DNA from: Terriglobia bacterium
GTDB lineage: Bacteria; Acidobacteriota; Terriglobia; Bryobacterales; Bryobacteraceae
Length of the DNA stretch: 64,000 nucleotides
Reading direction: 5' to 3'
Assembly (NCBI GenBank): GCA_020073615.1
Contig: JAIQEX010000017.1
Location: 1-64,000 of the forward strand
Below are positions 9,451-16,187 of this stretch, one piece after another. The notes below the pieces were generated by a model. That model saw nothing but the letters and a program-made list of their open reading frames with translations. It was not told the DNA's origin and did not search any database. The position numbers and the translations under genes were made by a program. Numbering within the stretch: the first letter of the stretch is position 1; every line of letters starts with the position of its first letter.

Positions 9451-9856
9451 GAGCCGCCCTCATGCCGATTTTTTCAATGGCGCGGAAAATCTCGGCCTGC
9501 AAGCGGCGAAAGGTAGCCGCCACCTGCGGTTCGAGCGGACCGTTATCTGAAGCCAGTGCCCGTAACAGGTGGATCTCGGTCTGTGAGCCGCGGGCCGAGA
9601 CCACGATATGCAGAGGGGTGAGAGCGGCAGCCAGAGCATCCGCGCCGAGGTTCTGAAAAACGGCGGGCGTCCCACCGACGAACAGGACCCGGCACGGAGC
9701 GGTGCCCACCAGCAGACGTTGCCGGATACGGTAAGACATGTCCAACTCGCCCGTTATTTTGAGATTCCCCCCGGCCAGGACCTTGCGGAGCGACTTCACC
9801 GCCTCTTCGAATGGTTCCGTGACTGTGTAGGTGGTCGTTGCCGGTTCGTCAGCCAT
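9440..9856 (-). CDS. DUF302-like protein, first gene of the cluster
   Basis: At 138 residues, this is a paralogue of the protein at 8763-9182, with the same pattern: an opening helix (FEEAVKSLRKVLAGGNLKITG), strand-helix VLFVGGTPAVFQNL, strand LHIVV, closing helix. The start ATG 9856 has GGTGAG a few bases upstream. A sigma-54-like promoter lies at 9878-9894. This gene leads four minus-strand genes that end at 8250 and lie just downstream of an NtrC-type regulator gene, suggesting that they are its targets. Confidence 0.6.
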   Translation of the reverse strand: MADEPATTTYTVTEPFEEAVKSLRKVLAGGNLKITGELDMSYRIRQRLLVGTAPCRVLFVGGTPAVFQNLGADALAAALTPLHIVVSARGSQTEIHLLRALASDNGPLEPQVAATFRRLQAEIFRAIEKIGMRAALGA

Positions 9857-9877
9857 GTCTCACCGTTCCTGTTCCGT

Positions 9878-9894
9878 TGCAGGTTCGTAGCCAC
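9878..9894 (-). promoter_or_regulatory. candidate sigma-54 (-24/-12) promoter
   Basis: On the minus strand the sequence reads TGGCTACGAACCTGCA. The GG and GC dinucleotides are exactly 10 bases apart, as in the consensus TGGCACG-N4-TTGCA. It lies about 22 bases before ATG 9856, which leaves a very short leader. The nearest regulator gene is of the NtrC family, which activates this promoter class. Confidence 0.5.
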
Positions 9895-10004
9895 AAGCTA
9901 CTTACCTTTTGGTCCGGGATAAGGGAGCCCTTGGTGTCCGTTTTGAGTAACTCCGAGCAGCGGATGTACGTTTTTGGTAAGCGGCGCGCGCGAAACTGCC
10001 GTGG

Positions 10005-11396
10005 TCAGCCTTCGCCGGCCGTTTCCCCGGGTTCCCGGTGGATGCCGTGCTTCTCCATGCGGTAAATGAGGGCCCTTCTGCTGACGTCGAGAAATGCCGC
10101 TGCCCGGGTTTGGTTCCAATCGAATTTTTTGAGCGCTTTCAGAATCAGTTCCTTCTCGACGGCCTCCAGACTGATGCCTTGGGGAGGCAGGTCGAGTTGC
10201 ATCGCTTCCGGGCCGGGTTTCTCCCGCCGCAGGAACTCGGGCAAGTCATTGAGGGTGATCTCATCGCCCGCGCTCAGCACGGTCAGCCGCTCGATCACGT
10301 TCTCCAGTTCGCGCACATTGCCCGGCCAGCGGTAGCCGCAGAAGTAAGGAACCAGATGGGGCGGCAGTTTCAGATTGGGGAGGCATTGTTTCTGCTTGGC
10401 CTTGAGGAACAGGTACTGGACCAGCTCGGGGATATCGTCGGGACGCTCGCGGAGAGGCGGGAGAACGAGCGGGATCACCGCCAGGCGGTAAAAGAGATCT
10501 TCCCGGAAGGAACCATCCTCGATCAGGCTCTGCAGGTTGCGGTGCGTCGCTGCGATGATCCGCACGTCGACCGTTAGCGGACTGGTAGCGCCTACCTTCT
10601 CGATCTCGCCTTGTTGAATCAGCCGCAGCAGCTTGACCTGGAGCTCCACCGGCAGTTCGGCGATTTCGTCCAGGAACAGCGTGCCGCCGTCGGCGGTCTC
10701 GACTTTTCCCCGCTTGGGTGAGAAGGCGCCGGTGAACGAGCCCTTGGCGTGGCCGAAGAGCTCCGACTCCAGCAGGTCCTTGGGGATGGCGCCACAATTG
10801 ATGATCACGAAGGGCTGGTCCTTGCGCCGGCTGTTCTGGTGGATCGCCCGGGCCAGCAGCTCTTTGCCTGTTCCCGTTTCCCCACGAATCAGCACGGTGG
10901 AGTCCCGCTGCGCGACCCGGGCAGCCATCTCCAGCACATTTAGCAACACCTTGGACCGCCCGACGATGCTCTCAAATCCGTACTTCTGGTCGAGGCTGAC
11001 GCGCAGGCTACGCACCTCTTCGAGCAGTTGCTGGCGCTCCATGGCCCGATTCACGACCAGCACCAGTTCTTCGAAGTCGATGGGCTTGGTGAGATAGTCG
11101 TAGGCTCCGGCCTTCATGGCCTGCACCGCCGTTTGCACCGTCCCAAAGGCTGTAACCATCAACACCGCGGTCTGCGGATAGGATTCCCGGACCTTCCGCA
11201 AGAGATCCAGTCCGGAGAGGCCCGGCATCTTCAAATCCGAAATGACCAGGGCCGGAGCCTCCTCTTCTATGAGCGCCAGCGCGTCATTCCCGTTCGCCGC
11301 GGTGAGCGCGTCATACCCGGCTTCTTCGAGCTGGAGCTGGGTGATTCGGCGTAAGCTCTCATCGTCATCCACCACCAGTATGCTTCTATGCTTCAT
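10005..11396 (-). CDS. NtrC-family sigma-54-dependent response regulator
   Basis: A 463-residue activator with three domains. The receiver (1-120) has acidic residues at 10-12, phospho-acceptor D54 in VISDLKMPG and K104 in LTKPIDF. The AAA+ domain (about 143-380) has Walker A GETGTGKE (171-178) and the sigma-54-contact loop GSFTGA (218-223), with Ser in place of the usual first Ala of GAFTGA. A Fis-type helix-turn-helix lies at about 415-455 (NQTRAAAFLDVSRRALIYRM). It overlaps the downstream end of the kinase gene by 11 bases, so the pair forms a two-component operon. The downstream same-strand cluster has a sigma-54-like promoter and is the most obvious target. Confidence 0.93.
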   Translation of the reverse strand: MKHRSILVVDDDESLRRITQLQLEEAGYDALTAANGNDALALIEEEAPALVISDLKMPGLSGLDLLRKVRESYPQTAVLMVTAFGTVQTAVQAMKAGAYDYLTKPIDFEELVLVVNRAMERQQLLEEVRSLRVSLDQKYGFESIVGRSKVLLNVLEMAARVAQRDSTVLIRGETGTGKELLARAIHQNSRRKDQPFVIINCGAIPKDLLESELFGHAKGSFTGAFSPKRGKVETADGGTLFLDEIAELPVELQVKLLRLIQQGEIEKVGATSPLTVDVRIIAATHRNLQSLIEDGSFREDLFYRLAVIPLVLPPLRERPDDIPELVQYLFLKAKQKQCLPNLKLPPHLVPYFCGYRWPGNVRELENVIERLTVLSAGDEITLNDLPEFLRREKPGPEAMQLDLPPQGISLEAVEKELILKALKKFDWNQTRAAAFLDVSRRALIYRMEKHGIHREPGETAGEG

Positions 11397-12483
11397 GCGG
11401 TCTCTCGTGACGAAGGGGTAATGATACGGAGAAGGTCATGCCCTTGCCGGAGTTCTCCGCCGCGGTGAGCATGCCCCCGTGCTGCTCGACGATCTGGTGC
11501 GCCACTGACAGGCCCAGCCCGGTTCCATTCTCTTTGGTCGTAAAAAACGGGTCGAAGATTCTGTCGCGGTCGGCCGCGGCGATCCCCCATCCCTCATCCC
11601 TCACCTGGATCAGCAGGCGGTCGTTGCGCGGGCCGGCCGACACCAGCACCTCGCCGCCATCGGGCGTGGCCTGGATGGCATTGATGATCAGGTTCAACAG
11701 CACCTGGGTAAGCAACTCGGGGTCGCACGCGACCGGCGCCAGTTGCGGGGAGATTTCCGGCCGCAGACGAATAGCCTTCTCGCCGGCCGCGTGGGTGGTC
11801 AGTTCCACCACGGAATCGATCACCACGCGCAGATCGGTCGTCTGATACTTCGGGGCGCGGGGCCGGGCGAAGTCGAGGAAGTGGGTCAGCAGGCCGTTCA
11901 GCCGCTGGCATTCTTTGGTGATGATCCCCAGGCATTCGGCATCCCGGTGCTCCAGGCGGAGATCCCTTTGCAGAATTCCGGCCGCGCCCGCGATGCTGGC
12001 CAGCGGATTGCGAAGCTCGTGCGCGAGGCCGGCGGACAACTGTCCCAAAGCGAACAGCCGCTCGGCGCGCTTCATCCGTTCGAAATTGTCCTGCAGTTTC
12101 TGGTAAACCTCGGTGAGTCGCGCGGTGGTACGCTCCAGATCGGCCCGCTGCTTCCGCCCACGCTCCGCCAGCACGCCGGTCAGGATGCCGGCGGCACAAA
12201 ACAGGGGAACATCCAGGATCTGGTCGATGGCATAACCGGGCATCGCCCCGATGCTCAAGAAGTTATGGGGAGCATTGGAGAGTCCGGCCAGAACCGCGGC
12301 CGCCACACCGCCCCGCCAGCCGAAAGTCAGACCGGCATAGACGATCGGCAGATAGTACAAGTGCTGAAAAACATTGTGCCAGTGCAACAGGGAAAGCGGC
12401 GTGAGGAGGTGCTGGCCGCTGATCGCGAGAATCCCTGCAACCACCGCCGCGACGCGCCCTCCGACCGGCCTTTGGTATTTCAC
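11386..12483 (-). CDS. membrane sensor histidine kinase (NtrB-like class)
   Basis: The partner kinase of the NtrC-type regulator. About four hydrophobic segments fill the first 120 residues, followed by a coiled linker. The phosphoacceptor H-box is LSAGLAHELRNPLAS, the N-box NLIINAIQATPDGG, and the G-boxes DEGWGI and GTGLGLS. I prefer GTG 12483 (365 residues) because it begins just before the first membrane segment; the frame is open to 12588, which would add 35 residues with no membrane or signal character. The signal sensed is not evident. The gene is divergent from terC. Confidence 0.88.
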   Translation of the reverse strand: MKYQRPVGGRVAAVVAGILAISGQHLLTPLSLLHWHNVFQHLYYLPIVYAGLTFGWRGGVAAAVLAGLSNAPHNFLSIGAMPGYAIDQILDVPLFCAAGILTGVLAERGRKQRADLERTTARLTEVYQKLQDNFERMKRAERLFALGQLSAGLAHELRNPLASIAGAAGILQRDLRLEHRDAECLGIITKECQRLNGLLTHFLDFARPRAPKYQTTDLRVVIDSVVELTTHAAGEKAIRLRPEISPQLAPVACDPELLTQVLLNLIINAIQATPDGGEVLVSAGPRNDRLLIQVRDEGWGIAAADRDRIFDPFFTTKENGTGLGLSVAHQIVEQHGGMLTAAENSGKGMTFSVSLPLRHERPHEA

Positions 12484-12621
12484 CAGCAGATTTCCAGACC
12501 TCTTTCCACCGCCAGTGTATCGGCCGGGCACGATGCAGGGCAAGGCGCACGCCGCGGGCCACCGCGGGCCAACCAGGCGTTGTGGCATTCCACATGCCGT
12601 TCACAGACACCGGAGGCTGGA

Positions 12622-13821
12622 GTGGGCGGAGCATTATTCCCCTTTGTGGACTACTGGTGGCTGTATCTGGCCTTCACCGGCGTCGTGGTAGCCCTGCTGG
12701 CCATCGATCTGTCGTTTCATCGCCAGGATCGTGTCATCTCCCTGCGCGCGGCGGCCTGGTGGACGGCCATATGGGTGGCGCTGGCCTTAGCTTTCAGCTA
12801 TGCCCTGTTTCTGTTCGCATCGGCCAGACACTCGCCGGGCGTCGGACGCCAGTTGAGCCTCGAGTACCTGGCGGGCTACGTGGTCGAGGAGTCGCTGTCG
12901 ATCGACAACATGTTCGTGTTTGCCCTCATTTTCCGGTATTTTGCAGTCCCATCCCGCTTCCAGCACAGAATCCTGTTTTACGGCGTCTTGGGAGCCATGG
13001 TTTTCCGGGCGATCTTTATTGCCGTGGGAGCGGCGCTGATCCGTTTCGATTGGATCATGATCGTCTTCGGCCTGTTTCTCATCTTCACCGGCATCCGCAT
13101 GGCGTTCGACAAGGAGAAACAGATCGACCCGGGCCAGAGCCCCATCATCCGCTGGGTGTGCCGGTTCTTTCCGGTCACTCGCGAGCTTCACGGTTCGCGA
13201 TTCTTCGTGACGGTGGACGGAATCCGGCGCGTCACGCCCCTCATGATCGTGCTGCTGTTCCTGGAAACCACCGACATCATGTTTGCCGTGGATTCCGTCC
13301 CGGCGGTATTCGGCGTCACCCGGGAGCCGTTCGTCGTATACACCTCCAATGTATTCGCCGTGCTGGGCCTGCGGGCGCTGTTCTTCGTGCTTTCCGGCGC
13401 GCTGGAACGGTTTCACATTCTGAAGCACGGCCTGGCCGTGGTGCTGGTGTTTGTGGGCCTCAAGATGGTTTGGCTGGATCATCTCTATGGCGGGCGATTT
13501 CCGATCGGAGCTTCGCTCGCCATTATCGGCGCGGTGATCGCCGCATCGATTGTTCTGTCGCTCGTGTTTCCCAAGCCGGCCGGGCCGAAGACGCCCAGGC
13601 TGCGCCCGGGCGCGAGGGCCCTGGCCGAGCGGGTGTTGGGGGGAATTCTCCTGGTTCTTGCCGCCGCGGCCTTGTTATATGCCAGCGGCGCGGGTGCGCG
13701 CGTGCTGCCGTTGCCGGGACTCGCGCGGGCCGGCGCCACGGCACTGTACATATCGGCCGCGTGCTATGGAGTGTGCGGGACGCTGCTGCTCCGCAACGCC
13801 CGCGCGGGGAAGGAGCATTGA
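12622..13821 (+). CDS. TerC/Alx-family membrane protein
   Basis: A 399-residue polytopic protein of the TerC family, with the signature SLSIDNMFVFALIF and a second conserved acidic helix LETTDIMFAVDSVPAVFG. Family members are linked to tellurite resistance and, for Alx/MntX-like proteins, to manganese export. The start is GTG 12622 with GGAGG at 12612-12616 (5-base spacing); the frame is open far upstream, but only because it runs antisense to the kinase. Two or three extra C-terminal helices follow the core. Manganese efflux is the better guess, from family knowledge only. Confidence 0.88.
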   Translation: MGGALFPFVDYWWLYLAFTGVVVALLAIDLSFHRQDRVISLRAAAWWTAIWVALALAFSYALFLFASARHSPGVGRQLSLEYLAGYVVEESLSIDNMFVFALIFRYFAVPSRFQHRILFYGVLGAMVFRAIFIAVGAALIRFDWIMIVFGLFLIFTGIRMAFDKEKQIDPGQSPIIRWVCRFFPVTRELHGSRFFVTVDGIRRVTPLMIVLLFLETTDIMFAVDSVPAVFGVTREPFVVYTSNVFAVLGLRALFFVLSGALERFHILKHGLAVVLVFVGLKMVWLDHLYGGRFPIGASLAIIGAVIAASIVLSLVFPKPAGPKTPRLRPGARALAERVLGGILLVLAAAALLYASGAGARVLPLPGLARAGATALYISAACYGVCGTLLLRNARAGKEH

Positions 13822-13855
13822 GGCACGTGTGGCGCGGGCAAGCGATAAATTGAAG

Positions 13856-14013
13856 ATGATGGAGCGGGTTCTCAGTCTCACCACATTTCAGCGGGACCGC
13901 GAAGAGGACTCGCTGCTCGCCTATTGGCGGAGCCGGTCCCCGAGGAGCGAATCGCAGAGGTGGAACGCCTGCGACGGGAGCGCCGTGCTTTACTGGCGAT
14001 CTTGATCCACTGA
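13856..14013 (+). pseudogene. frameshifted small gene
   Basis: From ATG 13856 the frame reads MMERVLSLTTFQRDREED and continues to YWRSRSP. The expected continuation, EERIAEVERLRRERRALL and a short tail ending at TGA 14011-14013, is in the next frame. Restoring one base in the run TCCCCGAGGAG joins them. Small proteins with an AYWRSRSPEER-type centre are common beside nuclease or nucleotidyltransferase genes in accessory DNA. No partner is present, and no function can be named. Confidence 0.6.
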
Positions 14014-14068
14014 TTCGGCCGGACACACGGCACGCGCCCTTGGGACGGGCGGCCGGTTCGCCCGCGCC

Positions 14069-14371
14069 TCACTGGACCGGGGCGCCCGAGTCAGCAAGTC
14101 CGCCGCCAAGGCCGAGAAAGGCCGCCAACCCCTCATCGATGGCGGCGATTTCTTCCCGCGCGAGTTCCCCGAAGACGCGCCTGACCCTTCGCTTGTCGAT
14201 CGATCGCAGTTGGTCGATCAGCGCGAACGAACTTTTGGTCAAGCCGCTCTGGCCGGGTGCGATAGGTGGATACGGGTCGCTCACCACGATGCAGGGCCGC
14301 ACGCCATGCTGCTCGTGACCGACCGTGGGGTCGAGCGCCACGACGACCACCGCGCCGCGGCCGAGTTTCAC
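14069..14371 (-). CDS. MazF/PemK-family toxin lacking its middle
   Basis: An endoribonuclease-toxin-like protein of 100 residues. The start is GTG 14371 after GGAGGGG (5-base spacing); it overlaps the antitoxin stop as GTGA. The first strands fit MazF (LGRGAVVVVALDPTVGHEQ, then RPCIVVSD). The end also fits (FALIDQLRSIDKRRV, then a closing helix). Between VVSDP and YPPIAPGQSGL, relatives carry about 25 more residues that include the central strand with VVPVT. That part is missing without a frame change. Loss of a core strand of the RNase fold probably inactivates it. It could still bind the antitoxin. Confidence 0.7.
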   Translation of the reverse strand: MKLGRGAVVVVALDPTVGHEQHGVRPCIVVSDPYPPIAPGQSGLTKSSFALIDQLRSIDKRRVRRVFGELAREEIAAIDEGLAAFLGLGGGLADSGAPVQ

Positions 14372-14682
14372 TCGTGCCCCTCCCCCTCCACCCAACCCTC
14401 ACCCGGCACCCACCGCACCGGCTTGCCGGCGCTGCTATCGACCAGCGCCTCGGTATCTTCGCCGGGCAAGCCACGCATCCACTCGTCAAGTCCCTGCCCG
14501 GCGACCTCCGCGCTTTCGGGGTGGGGGTTCTGAAGCGATCGATGAAGCTCTGCGCGGCGGCGACGATCCAGTTCGTGCCGGACGGCCTCCGCGACGAACT
14601 TGCTGCGATTCTTCTCCCGCCGGTCAATTTCTCGGACGAGATCATCGGGCAAGGTGACGGTCACGCGTTCGGCGCTAGCCAT
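14368..14682 (-). CDS. ribbon-helix-helix antitoxin
   Basis: The 104-residue partner of the MazF-like toxin. The N terminus is a ribbon-helix-helix DNA-binding domain (RVTVTLPDDLVREIDRR, then SKFVAEAVRHELDRRRR). The acidic, Trp-containing tail (LDEWMRGLPGED, RWVPGEGWVEGE) would be the toxin-binding part. Such antitoxins repress their own operon. It is upstream of and overlaps the toxin gene by 4 bases, the usual order. The antitoxin reads as intact, although the toxin does not. Confidence 0.78.
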   Translation of the reverse strand: MASAERVTVTLPDDLVREIDRREKNRSKFVAEAVRHELDRRRRAELHRSLQNPHPESAEVAGQGLDEWMRGLPGEDTEALVDSSAGKPVRWVPGEGWVEGEGHE

Positions 14683-14758
14683 TTCATATTCCCGGGATGA
14701 TCATACCACCGGTGGTTGTATGGGACGCCTCGCAACGGCACCCCTCGCCGCCGCACGC

Positions 14759-14764
14759 TATAAT
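14759..14764 (+). promoter_or_regulatory. -10 hexamer close to the xdhC start
   Basis: A perfect TATAAT ends 8 bases before ATG 14773, and no Shine-Dalgarno sequence lies between. Transcription would begin at or within a few bases of the ATG, so a leaderless mRNA is likely. No good -35 element is visible. Confidence 0.45.
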
Positions 14765-14772
14765 CGCATCGA

Positions 14773-15612
14773 ATGGACGTTTACGAGGAACTGGTGCGTC
14801 TGCGCAACCTGGGACAGAAGTGCGCGCTGGCCACCATCGTCGAGGTGCAAGGCTCCATCCCCAGCTATGAGAGCGCCAAGCTGCTGGTGCGCGAAGACGG
14901 CTCCATGACGGGCACCATCGGCGGCGGCTGCGTCGAGGCCGAGGTGTGGAATGCCGCCCGCGAGGTCATCGCGAGCGAAAAGCCGAAGCGGCTCACTTTC
15001 AACCTGGGCCAGGACGCCGCCTACGACAACGGCCTGATCTGCGGCGGCCAACTGGAGGTTTTCGTGGAGCCGGTGATGCCCCTGCCGCACGCCTACATTT
15101 TCGGCGCCGGCCATATTTCCAAAAGCCTCTCGAAGGTCGCCGCGCTGGCGGGTTTCGCCACCGTGGTGATCGACAACCGCGAAACGTTCGCCAACCGCGA
15201 CCGCTTCCCCGAGGCGTCGGCCATCCACGCCGCCGAGTACGAAGAGGTGTTTCCTCAGCTTCCGATCAACGAGACCAGCTACGTGATCATCGTCACGCGC
15301 GGCCATCGCGACGATATGCGCGTGCTCAAGCTGGCCATTGCCACGCCGGCCCGCTACATCGCCATGATCGGCAGCAAGCGCAAGGTGCTCAACGTCGTTC
15401 GCGAACTGGAAAAGGAGGGCGCATCGCGCGAGGCTCTCGCCCGGATTCACGCGCCCATGGGTCTGGATATCGGCGCCATCTCTCCGGAGGAGATCGCCGT
15501 CTCGGTGGCCGCGGAGATGATCGCCGTACGCCGCCATGCCGCTTCCAACTGGCGCGCGCTTTCCATGTCGGTGTTCGCCGGCGAATCGCTGCGCGCCGTG
15601 CTAAGCAAGTGA
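14773..15612 (+). CDS. XdhC/CoxI-family molybdoenzyme maturation factor
   Basis: A 279-residue protein of the XdhC family, which binds sulfurated molybdenum cofactor and inserts it into xanthine dehydrogenase-type enzymes. The N-terminal XdhC/CoxI domain carries CALATIVEVQGSIPS and the loop GTIGGGCVEAEVW. The C-terminal Rossmann-like domain starts near HAYIFGAGHISKSL and holds a second conserved stretch, YIAMIGSKRK. The start lies directly after a TATAAT box with no ribosome site. Its stop overlaps the MocA-like gene (GTGA). No xanthine or CO dehydrogenase gene is in the window, so the client enzyme is elsewhere. Confidence 0.9.
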   Translation: MDVYEELVRLRNLGQKCALATIVEVQGSIPSYESAKLLVREDGSMTGTIGGGCVEAEVWNAAREVIASEKPKRLTFNLGQDAAYDNGLICGGQLEVFVEPVMPLPHAYIFGAGHISKSLSKVAALAGFATVVIDNRETFANRDRFPEASAIHAAEYEEVFPQLPINETSYVIIVTRGHRDDMRVLKLAIATPARYIAMIGSKRKVLNVVRELEKEGASREALARIHAPMGLDIGAISPEEIAVSVAAEMIAVRRHAASNWRALSMSVFAGESLRAVLSK

Positions 15613-16187
15613 GCGGCGCCGGACTGATTCTCGCCGCCGGTGAATCGCGCCGCATGGGTTACCCCAAGGCCCTCCTGTCGTACCGCGGCGAAACGTTTCT
15701 GGACACCCTGACGGGCCTGTTGGGCGCACGCTGTTCGCCGGTGATCGTGGTGATCGGGGCGGCGGCGGATGAGGTACGCGCGCGCGCGGTGCGTCCCGCG
15801 ACCTTCGTGACCAATCCCGATTATGCGCGCGGCCAGACCAGCTCCATGCAGTGCGGCCTGCGCTCCGTGCCCGGCGATGCCGCGGGCGTGCTGTTCACGC
15901 TGGTGGATCACCCGGCGGTGGCGCCCGAGACCATCGACGCCCTGCTCGGCGGGGACGCCCGCGCGCTGCTGCGGGTGCCGCGCTACCACGGCCGCCGCGG
16001 CCATCCCATCTGGTTTTCGCGCGCGCTCATTCCCGAATTTCTGGCGCTCCCCGCCGGCGGCGCGGCGCGCGACGTAGTGCGGCGTCATGCCGCCGAGACC
16101 GAGTTTCTCGATCTGGAGGACGGCGGCATCGTGGGCGATATCGACGACCCCGCGGCTTACCGCGTCCTGCTGGGAGCGGAGAAATGA
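15609..16187 (+). CDS. MocA/MobA-like nucleotidyltransferase
   Basis: A 192-residue NTP_transf_3 protein resembling molybdenum cofactor cytidylyltransferase. The signature LILAAGESRRMGYPKALLSY gives the nucleotide-binding loop, and LFTLVDHPAV holds the metal-binding Asp. RGHPIWFSR follows as in MocA. The start GTG 15609 overlaps the xdhC stop. Together with XdhC this makes a cofactor maturation pair for a molybdoenzyme. MobA itself is usually GTP-specific and linked to bis-MGD enzymes, and the sequence alone does not settle CTP against GTP. Confidence 0.82.
   Translation: MSGAGLILAAGESRRMGYPKALLSYRGETFLDTLTGLLGARCSPVIVVIGAAADEVRARAVRPATFVTNPDYARGQTSSMQCGLRSVPGDAAGVLFTLVDHPAVAPETIDALLGGDARALLRVPRYHGRRGHPIWFSRALIPEFLALPAGGAARDVVRRHAAETEFLDLEDGGIVGDIDDPAAYRVLLGAEK

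Noticed and set aside
11743-12621. Long open frame upstream of terC that would make a 692-residue protein.
   Set aside because: It is antisense to the histidine kinase gene, and GTG 12622 with GGAGG gives a full TerC start.
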